The notes below the pieces were generated by a model, which saw only the letters and a program-made list of their open reading frames with translations, had not been told where the DNA came from and did no database searches. Positions 28,001-34,593 of a stretch of DNA of 64,000 nucleotides are shown piece after piece (position 1 is the first letter of the stretch; every line of letters starts with the position of its first letter). A program made the translations under genes and the position numbers. Source of the stretch: Rhizobium terricola (GTDB lineage Bacteria > Pseudomonadota > Alphaproteobacteria > Rhizobiales > Rhizobiaceae); contig NZ_JABBGK010000010.1 of NCBI RefSeq assembly GCF_012927355.1, positions 43,080-107,079 on the forward strand. The letters run 5' to 3'.

Positions 28001-28914
28001 GGTTCACCGTTGTCGTCTCCGACGGACATGGCGGCACGATCGAACACCTGATCGAGATCGCCGTCTCGGCCGCCAACGATGCCCCGATCGCCGTCGATGA
28101 CCTCGGCACGGTCTCGGGCAGCGAAACCAAGACCTTCGATCTCTTGGCCAACGATCGTGACGTCGACGGCGACACGCTGTCGCTCGCCCAGATCTCGGTC
28201 GACGGGGTCAATGGCATCAGCCTGTCGGCCGAAGACGCCCGGGACGCGTTCTCGATCGTCAACGGAAAGCTCGTCTTCAACCCCGGCCATCTGTTCGACG
28301 GCCTGGTTCGCGGTGAAACGGCGACCATCTCGCTTACCTACACCACGAGCGACGGACACCTCACCGACACCGGTACCTTCACGCTGACGGTCAACGGTGA
28401 CGCCGAGCCGCGCAATGTCATGATCGGTCAGCAGGGTTCGGACCTGTTGGTCGGCACCGATGGCAATGACGCGATCAGCGCCTATGGCGGTGCGGACTAT
28501 GTGTTCGGACGCGACGGGGCAGACGTGATCGATGCCGGCGACGGCAACGACTACGCCTATGGCGGCAAGGGCAGCGATGTCATCAACGGCGGAGAGGGCA
28601 ATGACACCCTGTTCGGCGATGACGGCAACGACATCCTGATCGGCGACAAGGGCAATGACCGACTGATCGGCGGTGCCGGTGCGGACAGCTTCGCCTTCCG
28701 GGCGGGCTTCGGCCACGACACTGTCATGGACTTCGGCGCAGGCGACACGATCGATGTCTCGGCCGCCGAGTTCCACGACTTCGTCGAGCTCTCCGAGCAT
28801 CTCGTCGACAGTGACCTCGGTGCCGTGCTCGCGCTGCAGGACGGCTCGACGCTGACGCTTACCGGCGTCGACAAGGACAGCCTGACGGCCGATCAATTCC
28901 ACTTCTCGTCCTGA
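22096..28914 (+). CDS. Giant RTX secreted protein with metallophosphoesterase and LamG/PKD modules (2272 aa)
   Basis: The frame opens at TTG 22081, but GTG 22096 has the better site (GGGGAAGA, 5 bp spacing). There is no signal peptide, as expected for type I secretion. Approximate order: two concanavalin/LamG-like modules (1-215, 235-445); calcineurin-like phosphoesterase (550-840) with FPDTQNY, HVGDITNN, GNHDQ, INSHS and SGHIFGDGAETD metal-site motifs; PKD-like (895-985); a third LamG-like (990-1215); a jelly-roll-like module (1235-1405); PKD-like (1408-1495); another glucanase-like module (1500-1725); RTX nonapeptides (1735-1812); cadherin/VCBS-like repeats (1900-2105); RTX block 2 (2110-2198); and a type I C-terminal signal ending QFHFSS. 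It probably hydrolyses a phosphate ester outside the cell while binding glycans. The exporter genes follow. Confidence 0.9.
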   Translation: MTNFIKASELGAPLAAPITDWLLSFPKTTQSQGLLVKAAGDGVTSFSLVFDVLFPSQGVGSWISFLQVDTTNASDADLFGDVNGGSYGIGISQTYHGAATLDAWHRVAFVVEAGQTDSTLTKYIDGVKVGSQVVPTARFTLHPETGFLIMSDNDGDVSAGHLTSFLYTDRVLGADDIATLGGTKTGGILTAPPQTGNAVQFDFTNGQLSPTFGEGTLALQNVAAPVATTADAAVPAPTDPNDSGLLAVPASVNGKGGFLVDTGVDAAVKNYTLVFDLFVSHNDMGGYNALFQTDVQNASDADLFMRSDDVGASFGLGISSTYSGSAALDAWHRIAVTIDENGDGTSTMKKYIDGALVGEQSVNSDRYTISKDGFLIFADEDGESAAGHLNSFLFTDEVMSDQDIAALGATDPNGILSQAPATGNASQFDFDEGTLAPTFGNATMTDTLTTVTPPDEEPTQGVTRIGQIQDMMVTVDAENQVIDLSTIFSGDNLTYKVEVGESTVINPTITADGKLVLDFGELGFSDVRITATDESGASVSDVFRARVAGENAYTIAVFPDTQNYTATGQLNHIFGDMTQWLVDNKDALNIQFMIHVGDITNNNTAAQWAVAEEALRKLDGKIPYSLLPGNHDQASGGSAADHSSVYLDNLFSPDKQEAVNGDTFGDVYDREPESARNSYSTFTAPDGTKWLVLSMEFGPRDDVLRWASDVIEDHLDHRVIINSHSLTSFAGRQDPTEAPLYDEGAGYDYGIGRDPEGANDGETIYRELIAKYPNISMTFSGHIFGDGAETDVSYTQYGTPVYEFLVNYQNGVAREITGNGDPSLGGRGGNGAIRLVVIDPENNTISTETYFTEFDDYLDGYRVKPELDRDGLTGEYRGHQETFTDVDVSAPDLFAMAKAGNDIVAEANDGSMTANVQLDASHSLNPKSEALTYSWTDEHGDVVATGAAPSVQLGEGKHMLTLTVTDGAGISTTDKVLVVVKGDDTLLHDDFNDGNIDGWSTGPQEDIAITFGTPADFNIPALGSDQGVASVPALKNAERLFLAPLPGAPSGTTVTNYTLMMDIYVPSEGANQFIGLFQTDVTNKSDGELFIKKTGETTGGIGISGTYEGEFHFDAWQRLAFVVTDLGGGNMQLAKFINGVKVGTQTVDAARFTIDVHSGALLFGDEDGENAQIFTSSVMISDKVFSDAEIGALGQAKEGGILAQQPTPYSSQFDFSGNLNPTFGAGSISLSDTAATGAFMVKGTVFAQGETSGTVDEAPEGAVYDMSDASGNVLVWAGNNSGTWSNYVYEVALQSTDNDAIGVVFYHQDAENYYRFSMNGETNRRELVRVKDGVETVLASTKAGYRFNDELAVKVVVVGNEITVFLDGESVFHGPVVDADPLTHGTIGLYSSEQRSSIFDDVLVTKATLEAHAGSDSRIADFDADGHATVELDAGSSFGQHDIVRYVWTDLNGTVVAEGKTADVELSTGVHKLLLTVTDSAGRTATDRVDVEVIAKDRVLTADDFSGDLSKWTIVDEGELGGIGADGKSSEWHITEDGRLIQTTDLKSRELTWTSADDADVWKEGWSPLGDGVNVLRLGTYALYNDPAAKAWDSYAIEAKFNTPDNDGLGFLFHYQDAKNYYKLELDADGTYDRNPSNGAGSIFNLIRMRNGVEEILAQVPGRYEPGMDSSLRVEIIDNKIQAYLNGDAIFAYPIEDHAHETGTFALYSWGNQGLTFDDVAVYDLSSQNNGGNAGTEGDDILMGTDQADIINAGAGKDVVIGWTGNDIVSGGTGDDTLIGNEGNDTLKGDDGADLLDGGEGNDALTGGDGSDTYVYILGSGSDVIFEGAGKAGDQDRLFLDDINRGDVVIHRQGNDIVLVIGNDTITLKNQLSGGGIEVISFADGTALVGNQIAQAAVNRGPVVIATPVLETAEDTAVTGHIGASDADGDSLSFVVKQGAGPAHGSVTVDAVTGAWSYNPTLNYNGADRFTVVVSDGHGGTIEHLIEIAVSAANDAPIAVDDLGTVSGSETKTFDLLANDRDVDGDTLSLAQISVDGVNGISLSAEDARDAFSIVNGKLVFNPGHLFDGLVRGETATISLTYTTSDGHLTDTGTFTLTVNGDAEPRNVMIGQQGSDLLVGTDGNDAISAYGGADYVFGRDGADVIDAGDGNDYAYGGKGSDVINGGEGNDTLFGDDGNDILIGDKGNDRLIGGAGADSFAFRAGFGHDTVMDFGAGDTIDVSAAEFHDFVELSEHLVDSDLGAVLALQDGSTLTLTGVDKDSLTADQFHFSS

Positions 28915-28924
28915 GCTTAAACCA

Positions 28925-28955
28925 GCGGCACCCCATCTTTTCGGTGGGGTGCCGC
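28925..28955 (+). terminator. Strong hairpin after the giant RTX gene
   Basis: GCGGCACCCCA and TGGGGTGCCGC form a perfect 11-bp stem with a 9-base loop, starting 10 bp after the stop codon. No clear U tract follows. It may act as a partial terminator or a 3' stabiliser, letting a smaller amount of transcript reach the exporter genes downstream. Confidence 0.6.
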
Positions 28956-29093
28956 ATTCACGTTATCCAACTGTCAAGATCGGCCGTTAGGAAGACGCGC
29001 AAGCGCGGTTCTACTCGTCCTGAAGGGCGAGAAACGTCTCCGGCGTGACTGTTTTTTGCGTATTCGTATTTCACAGAGTCATTGGTTTCATTC

Positions 29094-30821
29094 ATGCGTA
29101 CAGCCAATCCCGCCTCCGAAATCGCCGCCGCTCTTGGTGCATGCCGCGCCGCCTTCATCTGGATCGGAGTGTTCAGCGGCTTCATCAACGTTCTGGCGCT
29201 GTCGGGTTCGCTGTTCATGATGGAGGTCTACGACCGAGTCATTCCGAGCGGCAGCATCCCAACCCTTGTCGGTCTCTTTACGCTCGTTGCGATCCTCTAT
29301 TTCTTCCAGGGCGGTCTCGACCTGATGCGCACCCGGCTTCTGACCCGGATCGGCGCCAATCTCGACCAGTCCCTTTCGCCGCGCATCTTCGATGCCGTGA
29401 TCGGCCTGCAGCTCAAGGCGCCGCGCGTCGGCGAAACCAGCCAGCCGCTGCGCGATCTCGACGTCATTCGCAGCTTTCTCTCCAGTTCCGGCCCCGGTGC
29501 CTTCTTCGACCTGCCCTGGCTGCCCTTCTATCTGGGGATTTGCTTCCTGTTTCACTCGATGCTCGGCCTTGTCGTGCTGTGCGGGGCGATCTTCCTGATC
29601 TTCCTGACGCTCCTGACTGAAATCTGGTCGAAGCTGCCCACCCAGGAGACCGCCCGTCACAGCGTGTCGCGCAATCGCGGCATCGAGATGAGCCGCCGCA
29701 ACGCGGAAGCACTGGTGGCCATGGGCATGGCGGGGCGGGTGCGCGACCGCTGGCAGGAGATCAGCCGCAACCATATCGAGGCGCAGCAGTCGACCAGCGA
29801 TACCTCCGGCGGCTTCGGCGGCATCAGCAAGGTGTTCCGCATGCTGCTGCAATCCGGCGTTCTCGCCGTCGGCGCCTATCTGGTGATCGGGCATGAAGCC
29901 ACCTCCGGCGTGATCATCGCAGGCTCCATCCTTTCGGCGCGGGCGCTGGCGCCGATCGACCTGGCGATTTCCAACTGGAAGGGATTCACTGCCGCCCGCC
30001 AAGCCAAGCAGCGCCTCGACAACCTTCTGCTGCTGTTGCCAAAGGCGAGCGATCCGATGCCGCTGCCGCGGCCGCAGTTTTCCTTTTCCGTCGAAAACGT
30101 CGCAGGCGCACCGCCCGAAGTCCAGCGCATCGTCATCCAGGATGTCAACTTCTCGCTCACGCCCGGCAGTGGCCTCGGGATCATCGGTCCGAGCGCATCC
30201 GGCAAGTCCTCCCTGGCGCGCCTGCTGGTGGGCGTGTGGACGCCGCAGCGTGGCGTGGTGAAGCTCGACGCTGCGCCGCTCGGCCAGTGGTCAAACGAGG
30301 CGCTCGGCGCCCATATCGGCTACCTGCCGCAGAGCGTGGAGCTCCTGGAGGGGACGATCGCCGAGAATATCAGCCGTTTCGATCCGGAGGCGACGCCCGA
30401 ACGGATCATTGCGGCCGCCAGGGCAGCCTTCGTCCACGACCTGATCGTCGGCCTGCCGAAAGGCTATGACACGCTGGTCGGCGAACAGGGCGAGAGCCTG
30501 TCATCGGGACAGCGGCAACGCGTGGCGCTTGCCCGGGCGCTCTACGGTGACCCCTTCCTGGTGGTGCTCGACGAACCGAACTCCAATCTCGACGCCGAAG
30601 GAGAGGAAGCGCTGACGCGCGCGATGCTCGGCATTCGCGAGCGGCAGGGGATCGTCATCGTCATCGCCCACCGGCCAAGTGCGCTCGCCGCCGTCGATCT
30701 GGTGCTGGCGATTTCCGGTGGACGCCAGCAGGCATTCGGCCCCAAGGATGAGGTGCTCGCCCGCGTGCTGCAGCCGACGACCAATCTCAAGGTAGTTTCA
30801 GGCGCGGGACCGAAGGGATGA
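29094..30821 (+). CDS. Type I secretion ABC exporter (PrsD/HlyB-like, permease-ATPase fusion)
   Basis: A 575-residue fused membrane and ATPase protein. The transmembrane half (residues 20-300) opens with FSGFINVLALSGSLFMMEVYDRVIPSGS, typical of the PrtD/PrsD branch; there is no C39 peptidase domain, so substrates keep their sequence. The ATPase half has Walker A GPSASGKSS near 370, signature LSSGQRQRVALARAL near 470 and Walker B VVLDEPNSNLD near 492. ATG 29094 is used, and a TTG at 29082 adds four residues. It should export the RTX proteins encoded on either side, with the HlyD adaptor at 31885. The outer-membrane TolC partner is not in this window, which is usual. Confidence 0.93.
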   Translation: MRTANPASEIAAALGACRAAFIWIGVFSGFINVLALSGSLFMMEVYDRVIPSGSIPTLVGLFTLVAILYFFQGGLDLMRTRLLTRIGANLDQSLSPRIFDAVIGLQLKAPRVGETSQPLRDLDVIRSFLSSSGPGAFFDLPWLPFYLGICFLFHSMLGLVVLCGAIFLIFLTLLTEIWSKLPTQETARHSVSRNRGIEMSRRNAEALVAMGMAGRVRDRWQEISRNHIEAQQSTSDTSGGFGGISKVFRMLLQSGVLAVGAYLVIGHEATSGVIIAGSILSARALAPIDLAISNWKGFTAARQAKQRLDNLLLLLPKASDPMPLPRPQFSFSVENVAGAPPEVQRIVIQDVNFSLTPGSGLGIIGPSASGKSSLARLLVGVWTPQRGVVKLDAAPLGQWSNEALGAHIGYLPQSVELLEGTIAENISRFDPEATPERIIAAARAAFVHDLIVGLPKGYDTLVGEQGESLSSGQRQRVALARALYGDPFLVVLDEPNSNLDAEGEEALTRAMLGIRERQGIVIVIAHRPSALAAVDLVLAISGGRQQAFGPKDEVLARVLQPTTNLKVVSGAGPKG

Positions 30822-31816
30822 GAGCACCTTCACCCAGGAAGTCGGAACCCCGCACCTTCCGTCGCGAGATGATGATGGCCACCGGCGTGCTTGTGCTTGC
30901 CGAGACCGGCATCGGCTCGATGGCGCATGCCATGGATACGATCGCGGCTGCAGACGCGCTCAAGTCCTCCGACGCCGAAGAACAGCCGGAGGCGAAGAAG
31001 AGCCGCCCCGGCGGCGCGAAACTGGACGGTGCAGCAAGTGCGGGTCCTGACCAGCCCTCCCACGAACCGCGACACACACTGACCGGAAGCGACCGAGGCA
31101 CGCCCATGTTTTCGGACGCGAGCGACGACGATGCCGTGGAGATTTCCACCGTCGGTGCAGGCGATGACGCCGGTTTCTTTTATGCTGGCGGGGCGGCCCC
31201 GGCCTTCGATCCATATATCGGGCGTGCGCATTTCGGCGTGGCGCGTTTCGGCCGGCCGAATGCTCCCGACGCCCCCTCAGTGGGCCAGGTGGACGGCACA
31301 TCATCACGCCCCGATCGGGGTGAGGGTGCGCACGACCCGCAATCCGGCGGCGACAGCTTTCCGGTCCTGCTCGGTGGTGACAATGCCGACGTGCTGACCG
31401 GAACCGCCGAGGCGGACTACATGTTCGGCGGTGCCGGCGATGATCTCATGATCGGCGGGCCGGGCAGGGATCGGCTGTTGGGCGGCAAGGGCAACGACAG
31501 TCTCGTGGGCGGTGCCGGCAATGATCTTTTGTCAGGCGACAAGGGCAATGACCAACTGAGCGGCGGCGGTGGTAACGACACGTTTGTGTTCCGCAGCGGT
31601 TTCGGCCATGACGTGATCGCCGATTTCGGCGCCAACGGCGATCAGGACGTGATCGACCTGGCCAAGGCCGAGTTCGCCAACTTCGCCGCCCTGCTCACAA
31701 GCATCGCAGACAGCGAATACGGCGCGATGATCACCCTTCACGACGGCTCGACCCTGACGCTCTACCACCAGACGAAAGACAGCCTGTCTGCGGCCGATTT
31801 CCGCTTCATGGTGTGA
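30818..31816 (+). CDS. Small RTX calcium-binding protein (332 aa)
   Basis: The gene overlaps the exporter stop by 4 bp. The first 80 residues hold a basic start, a hydrophobic segment (MMMATGVLVLAETGIGSMAHA) and a charged linker. The region 100-180 is low-complexity and rich in Asp, Gly and Pro. Residues 185-255 contain RTX repeats (ADYMFGGAGDD, DRLLGGKGNDSLVGG, NDLLSGDKGNDQLSGG). The C-terminus, GHDVIADFGANGDQDVIDLA to ADFRFMV, is closely similar to the end of the giant protein, so both share one export signal. Position between the exporter and adaptor suggests a co-secreted or secretion-coupled factor. The N-terminal hydrophobic stretch is odd for a type I substrate. Confidence 0.85.
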   Translation: MRAPSPRKSEPRTFRREMMMATGVLVLAETGIGSMAHAMDTIAAADALKSSDAEEQPEAKKSRPGGAKLDGAASAGPDQPSHEPRHTLTGSDRGTPMFSDASDDDAVEISTVGAGDDAGFFYAGGAAPAFDPYIGRAHFGVARFGRPNAPDAPSVGQVDGTSSRPDRGEGAHDPQSGGDSFPVLLGGDNADVLTGTAEADYMFGGAGDDLMIGGPGRDRLLGGKGNDSLVGGAGNDLLSGDKGNDQLSGGGGNDTFVFRSGFGHDVIADFGANGDQDVIDLAKAEFANFAALLTSIADSEYGAMITLHDGSTLTLYHQTKDSLSAADFRFMV

Positions 31817-31884
31817 GTTGGGCCCAAGAGATGACCGCCGTTCATGCAGGCAATGACAACAGTAAAATTCAGTGTGAGTTAGAC

Positions 31885-33201
31885 ATGCAGCCCATCAACC
31901 AGAATTCGCGACGGATCCGCCGATCGATCAATGCACATATCTTTGCGGGTATTGCGCTGGTGGCGCTGCTTGCCGGCGGCCTTCTGGGCTGGGCCGCGAC
32001 GACCGACATTGCCGGTGCCGTCATCTCCCCGGGCTCGGTGATAGCCTCCAGCCACGTCAAGCAGGTGCAACACCCGACCGGCGGCGTGATCAAGGAAATC
32101 TTCGTGCGGAACGACAGCCTGGTCAAAACCGGCGACCTTCTGGTGCGGCTCGACGACACGGTCACCCGGGCCAATCTCGCGATCACCACCAAGGGGCTGG
32201 ACCAGCTGCGCGGACGCAGGGCACGGCTTCAGGCCGAGCGCGACCACAGCCCCGAGATCATCTTCCCCGCAGAGCTGCTGGCCCATGCCGACGAGCCTCG
32301 CGTGCGCGACCAGATCGAGGCGGAACGCCGTCTGTTCGAATTTCGTAACACCGCACGCGAGGGGCAGCGCCGCCAGCTGCGCGAGCGCATCAGCCAGCTC
32401 GAGGAAGAGATCAAGGGGCTCGAGGCGCAGCGCGTCGCCAAGCACGACGAACGCGGGCTGCTCGGCAGGGAGGTGGAGCGCGAGCGCCAGCTTCTGGCGA
32501 GGCAGCTGGTCGAGGCTACCCGGCTGAATTCGCTGGAGCGCGACGCCACGCAGCTGGAAGGCCAGCTTGCCCAGCTGACCGCCTCGATTGCCGCCTCGCG
32601 GGGCAAGATCGCCGAGACCGAACTGCAGATCCTGCAGATCGACGATGATCTGGCGAGCGAGGTGGCCGACGAGATGCGCGACATCGACGCCAAGATCGGC
32701 GAACTCGAAGAGCGCAAGATCGCCGGCGAGGACCAGTTGAAGCATATCGACATCCGCTCGTCTCAGGACGGATATGTTCATGAACTGGCCGTCTACACGA
32801 TTGGCGGGGTCGTCGCGCCGGGCGATGTCCTGATGCAGATCGTGCCGAGCGACGATCTGTTTTCGGTCGAGGCGCGCCTCAATCCCCAGGATATCGACCA
32901 GCTTCATCTGGGGCAGGAGGCTCGCCTCCGCTTCTCCGCCTTCAGCCAGCGGACGACCCCCGAAATCGGCGGTTACGTCGATCAGATCTCCCCGGACGTC
33001 TCGACCGATCGCCGTACCGGCGCGCCCTACTACAGCGCCCGCATTTCCATCCGCAACGAGGACCTGCCGCGCCTGGGAGACCAGCCGCTGGTTCCGGGCA
33101 TGCCGGTGGAAATCTTCGTCCAGACCGGGGAACGCAGCGTCGCTTCATATTTTGTGAAGCCGTTCCACGACCTGATGATGCGTGCCTTCCGCGAGAGTTG
33201 A
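31885..33201 (+). CDS. HlyD/PrsE-type membrane fusion protein
   Basis: A 438-residue periplasmic adaptor. One N-terminal membrane anchor (IFAGIALVALLAGGLLGWAA) lies at about 20-40. A lipoyl half follows (KQVQHPTGGVIKEIFVRNDS), then a long alpha-helical hairpin rich in Leu, Glu and Arg (residues 105-285) and the second lipoyl/beta-barrel part with DGYVHELAVYTIGGVVAPGD. The frame is open from 31813. ATG 31885 fits PrsE proteins best and ATG 31831 is an alternative. Neither has a strong ribosome binding site, so coupling to the upstream gene is possible. It links the ABC exporter to an outer-membrane TolC-like channel. Confidence 0.9.
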   Translation: MQPINQNSRRIRRSINAHIFAGIALVALLAGGLLGWAATTDIAGAVISPGSVIASSHVKQVQHPTGGVIKEIFVRNDSLVKTGDLLVRLDDTVTRANLAITTKGLDQLRGRRARLQAERDHSPEIIFPAELLAHADEPRVRDQIEAERRLFEFRNTAREGQRRQLRERISQLEEEIKGLEAQRVAKHDERGLLGREVERERQLLARQLVEATRLNSLERDATQLEGQLAQLTASIAASRGKIAETELQILQIDDDLASEVADEMRDIDAKIGELEERKIAGEDQLKHIDIRSSQDGYVHELAVYTIGGVVAPGDVLMQIVPSDDLFSVEARLNPQDIDQLHLGQEARLRFSAFSQRTTPEIGGYVDQISPDVSTDRRTGAPYYSARISIRNEDLPRLGDQPLVPGMPVEIFVQTGERSVASYFVKPFHDLMMRAFRES

Positions 33202-33319
33202 GTGGGCCGATCGCCCTGGCTCGCAAGAAAAGGGACGCGCGTTCAGGCAAGTTGGAATTGCGGATGCTTCTTCAAGTGCGTCGCGGTCCTCGCCGAGGAC
33301 GGTGACGTTCGAGCGGTCG

Positions 33320-34354
33320 TCACGGGCTGGGGCTAAGGTTGTCGAGCCAGTCCTGCATCCAGTTGTCATTGCTGGCGCCCCGGGTGGCCTTGAGGCGCGT
33401 GCCTGCCCGGGTGTTGCGGATCGCCTCGCTGGGGGACATCCCAAAGCGCCGCTGGAATGCGCGGGAAAAGGCGACTTCGCTCGAAAAACCTGTTCCAAAG
33501 GCGAGTTTCGCCACGGCCCCTTTACCGGGGCTGACCGAGGCAAGTTTGAGGAAGGCGAGCTTCAGACGGCGCTCGCGGATGTATTCGGCGATCCCGCCGA
33601 TCGGTTCGAACAGCCGGTAGAGTGCCGAGCGCGACAGGGCGAAATCGCGCATGATGCTTTCGGTGGAAAGTGAGGCGTCGGCCAGATTGCGCTCGATGAA
33701 GATCTGGATGGCCTGGAGACCGGTGTCGGTGAGGTGTGGGCGCTCCGTCGCGAGCGGCTTCGAAAATCCGCTCGAAACAACGGCGAAGGTCGCCTCGGCG
33801 GCCATCCGGATCTCCGGGTCGGCAAGTCGCGGCGCAATCCGGACGAGCGTCTTCAGATGCTCTCCCACGAGGACGCCGAGGCTGGACGCGCCGTCGACGC
33901 GCGCGCCGTGAAGACCATCGATCACAGGAGGGGCAAGTCGGACCGCGGAACGCGGCAGGATCAGGCTCACGGTGTCGAGGTCTGTCGACCGGGCGCTCAT
34001 CGGGCGGCTGAGATCGAAACAGACGATGTCGCCGGCGGTCCCGACAGCATGGCCACCGTCCGCATCGTATCGGCACTCGCCTGCAAGATAGAGCTGGATC
34101 AGCAGATGATCGACGCCGGCGGCGGCGACGTGTTCTTCTGAGCGTTGGAAATGCTGGGCGCTCGCCGAAGATTCGGCGATGAGGAAACAGCCGAGATTGT
34201 AGCTGGCAAGATCGGCCCGAAAGTCCCTTGCATCGTCGTGCGGGCAGGTGACGGCGAAGAGGCTCGACACAGCGGCTTTCCACTGCTCGAAGTTTTCCCG
34301 GGGACCGAGGTGGGCCGAGCGGATCAATTGCCGTTCGATCACTTGCGTCGTCAC
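33320..34354 (-). CDS. AraC family transcriptional regulator
   Basis: A 344-residue regulator. The N-terminal ligand domain has the AraC-binding-like layout (residues 20-190, with HFQRSEEHVAAAGVDHLLIQ and GTAGDIVCFDLSRPMSA). The C-terminal double HTH covers about 225-325, with STESIMRDFALSRSALYRLF and KLAFGTGFSSEVAFSRAFQR plus FGMSPSEAIR. The longest frame starts at 34519, but GTG 34354 has a good GGAGAAAAGGGC site and drops an unrelated 55-residue extension. It lies 239 bp downstream of the inverse autotransporter-like gene on the same strand and could regulate it. It is convergent with the secretion operon. Confidence 0.85.
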   Translation of the reverse strand: MTTQVIERQLIRSAHLGPRENFEQWKAAVSSLFAVTCPHDDARDFRADLASYNLGCFLIAESSASAQHFQRSEEHVAAAGVDHLLIQLYLAGECRYDADGGHAVGTAGDIVCFDLSRPMSARSTDLDTVSLILPRSAVRLAPPVIDGLHGARVDGASSLGVLVGEHLKTLVRIAPRLADPEIRMAAEATFAVVSSGFSKPLATERPHLTDTGLQAIQIFIERNLADASLSTESIMRDFALSRSALYRLFEPIGGIAEYIRERRLKLAFLKLASVSPGKGAVAKLAFGTGFSSEVAFSRAFQRRFGMSPSEAIRNTRAGTRLKATRGASNDNWMQDWLDNLSPSP

Positions 34355-34593
34355 GCCCTTTTCTCCGGATTCCGTCTCGGCAATTGCCCAGCGGAAGCCG
34401 GCAGACTTTCTCGCTCGGGAGCTTCCCGCAGGTGGTGGCAGGGCGGATTGATGCCACAGTTCCGCGGGCCGGCAAACGACCAAATCTGGAGTGATCTCGT
34501 CCGCGTCGAGGAGGCGCAAGCCGAAGATCCGGACTGATGTTATTGGCGGCTATTTGCAGACCCAGTTTGGGACGGGCGATCCCAATTGCGCCC

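Noticed and set aside
27300..28690. Short tandem repeats that might suggest a CRISPR or satellite array
   Set aside because: They are coding RTX nonapeptide repeats (GGxGxDxLx) and are not identical at the DNA level.
24562..28902. A 1446-codon open frame on the minus strand opposite the giant RTX gene
   Set aside because: It mirrors the codon pattern of the plus-strand gene (high GC third positions, Asp/Gly repeats read backwards), lacks domain motifs, and has no ribosome binding site. The plus frame has clear domains.
34520..34593. TTGGGA...TCCCAA hairpin after the autotransporter-like gene as a terminator
   Set aside because: The stem has only 6 bp and no T tract in either direction; too weak to list.
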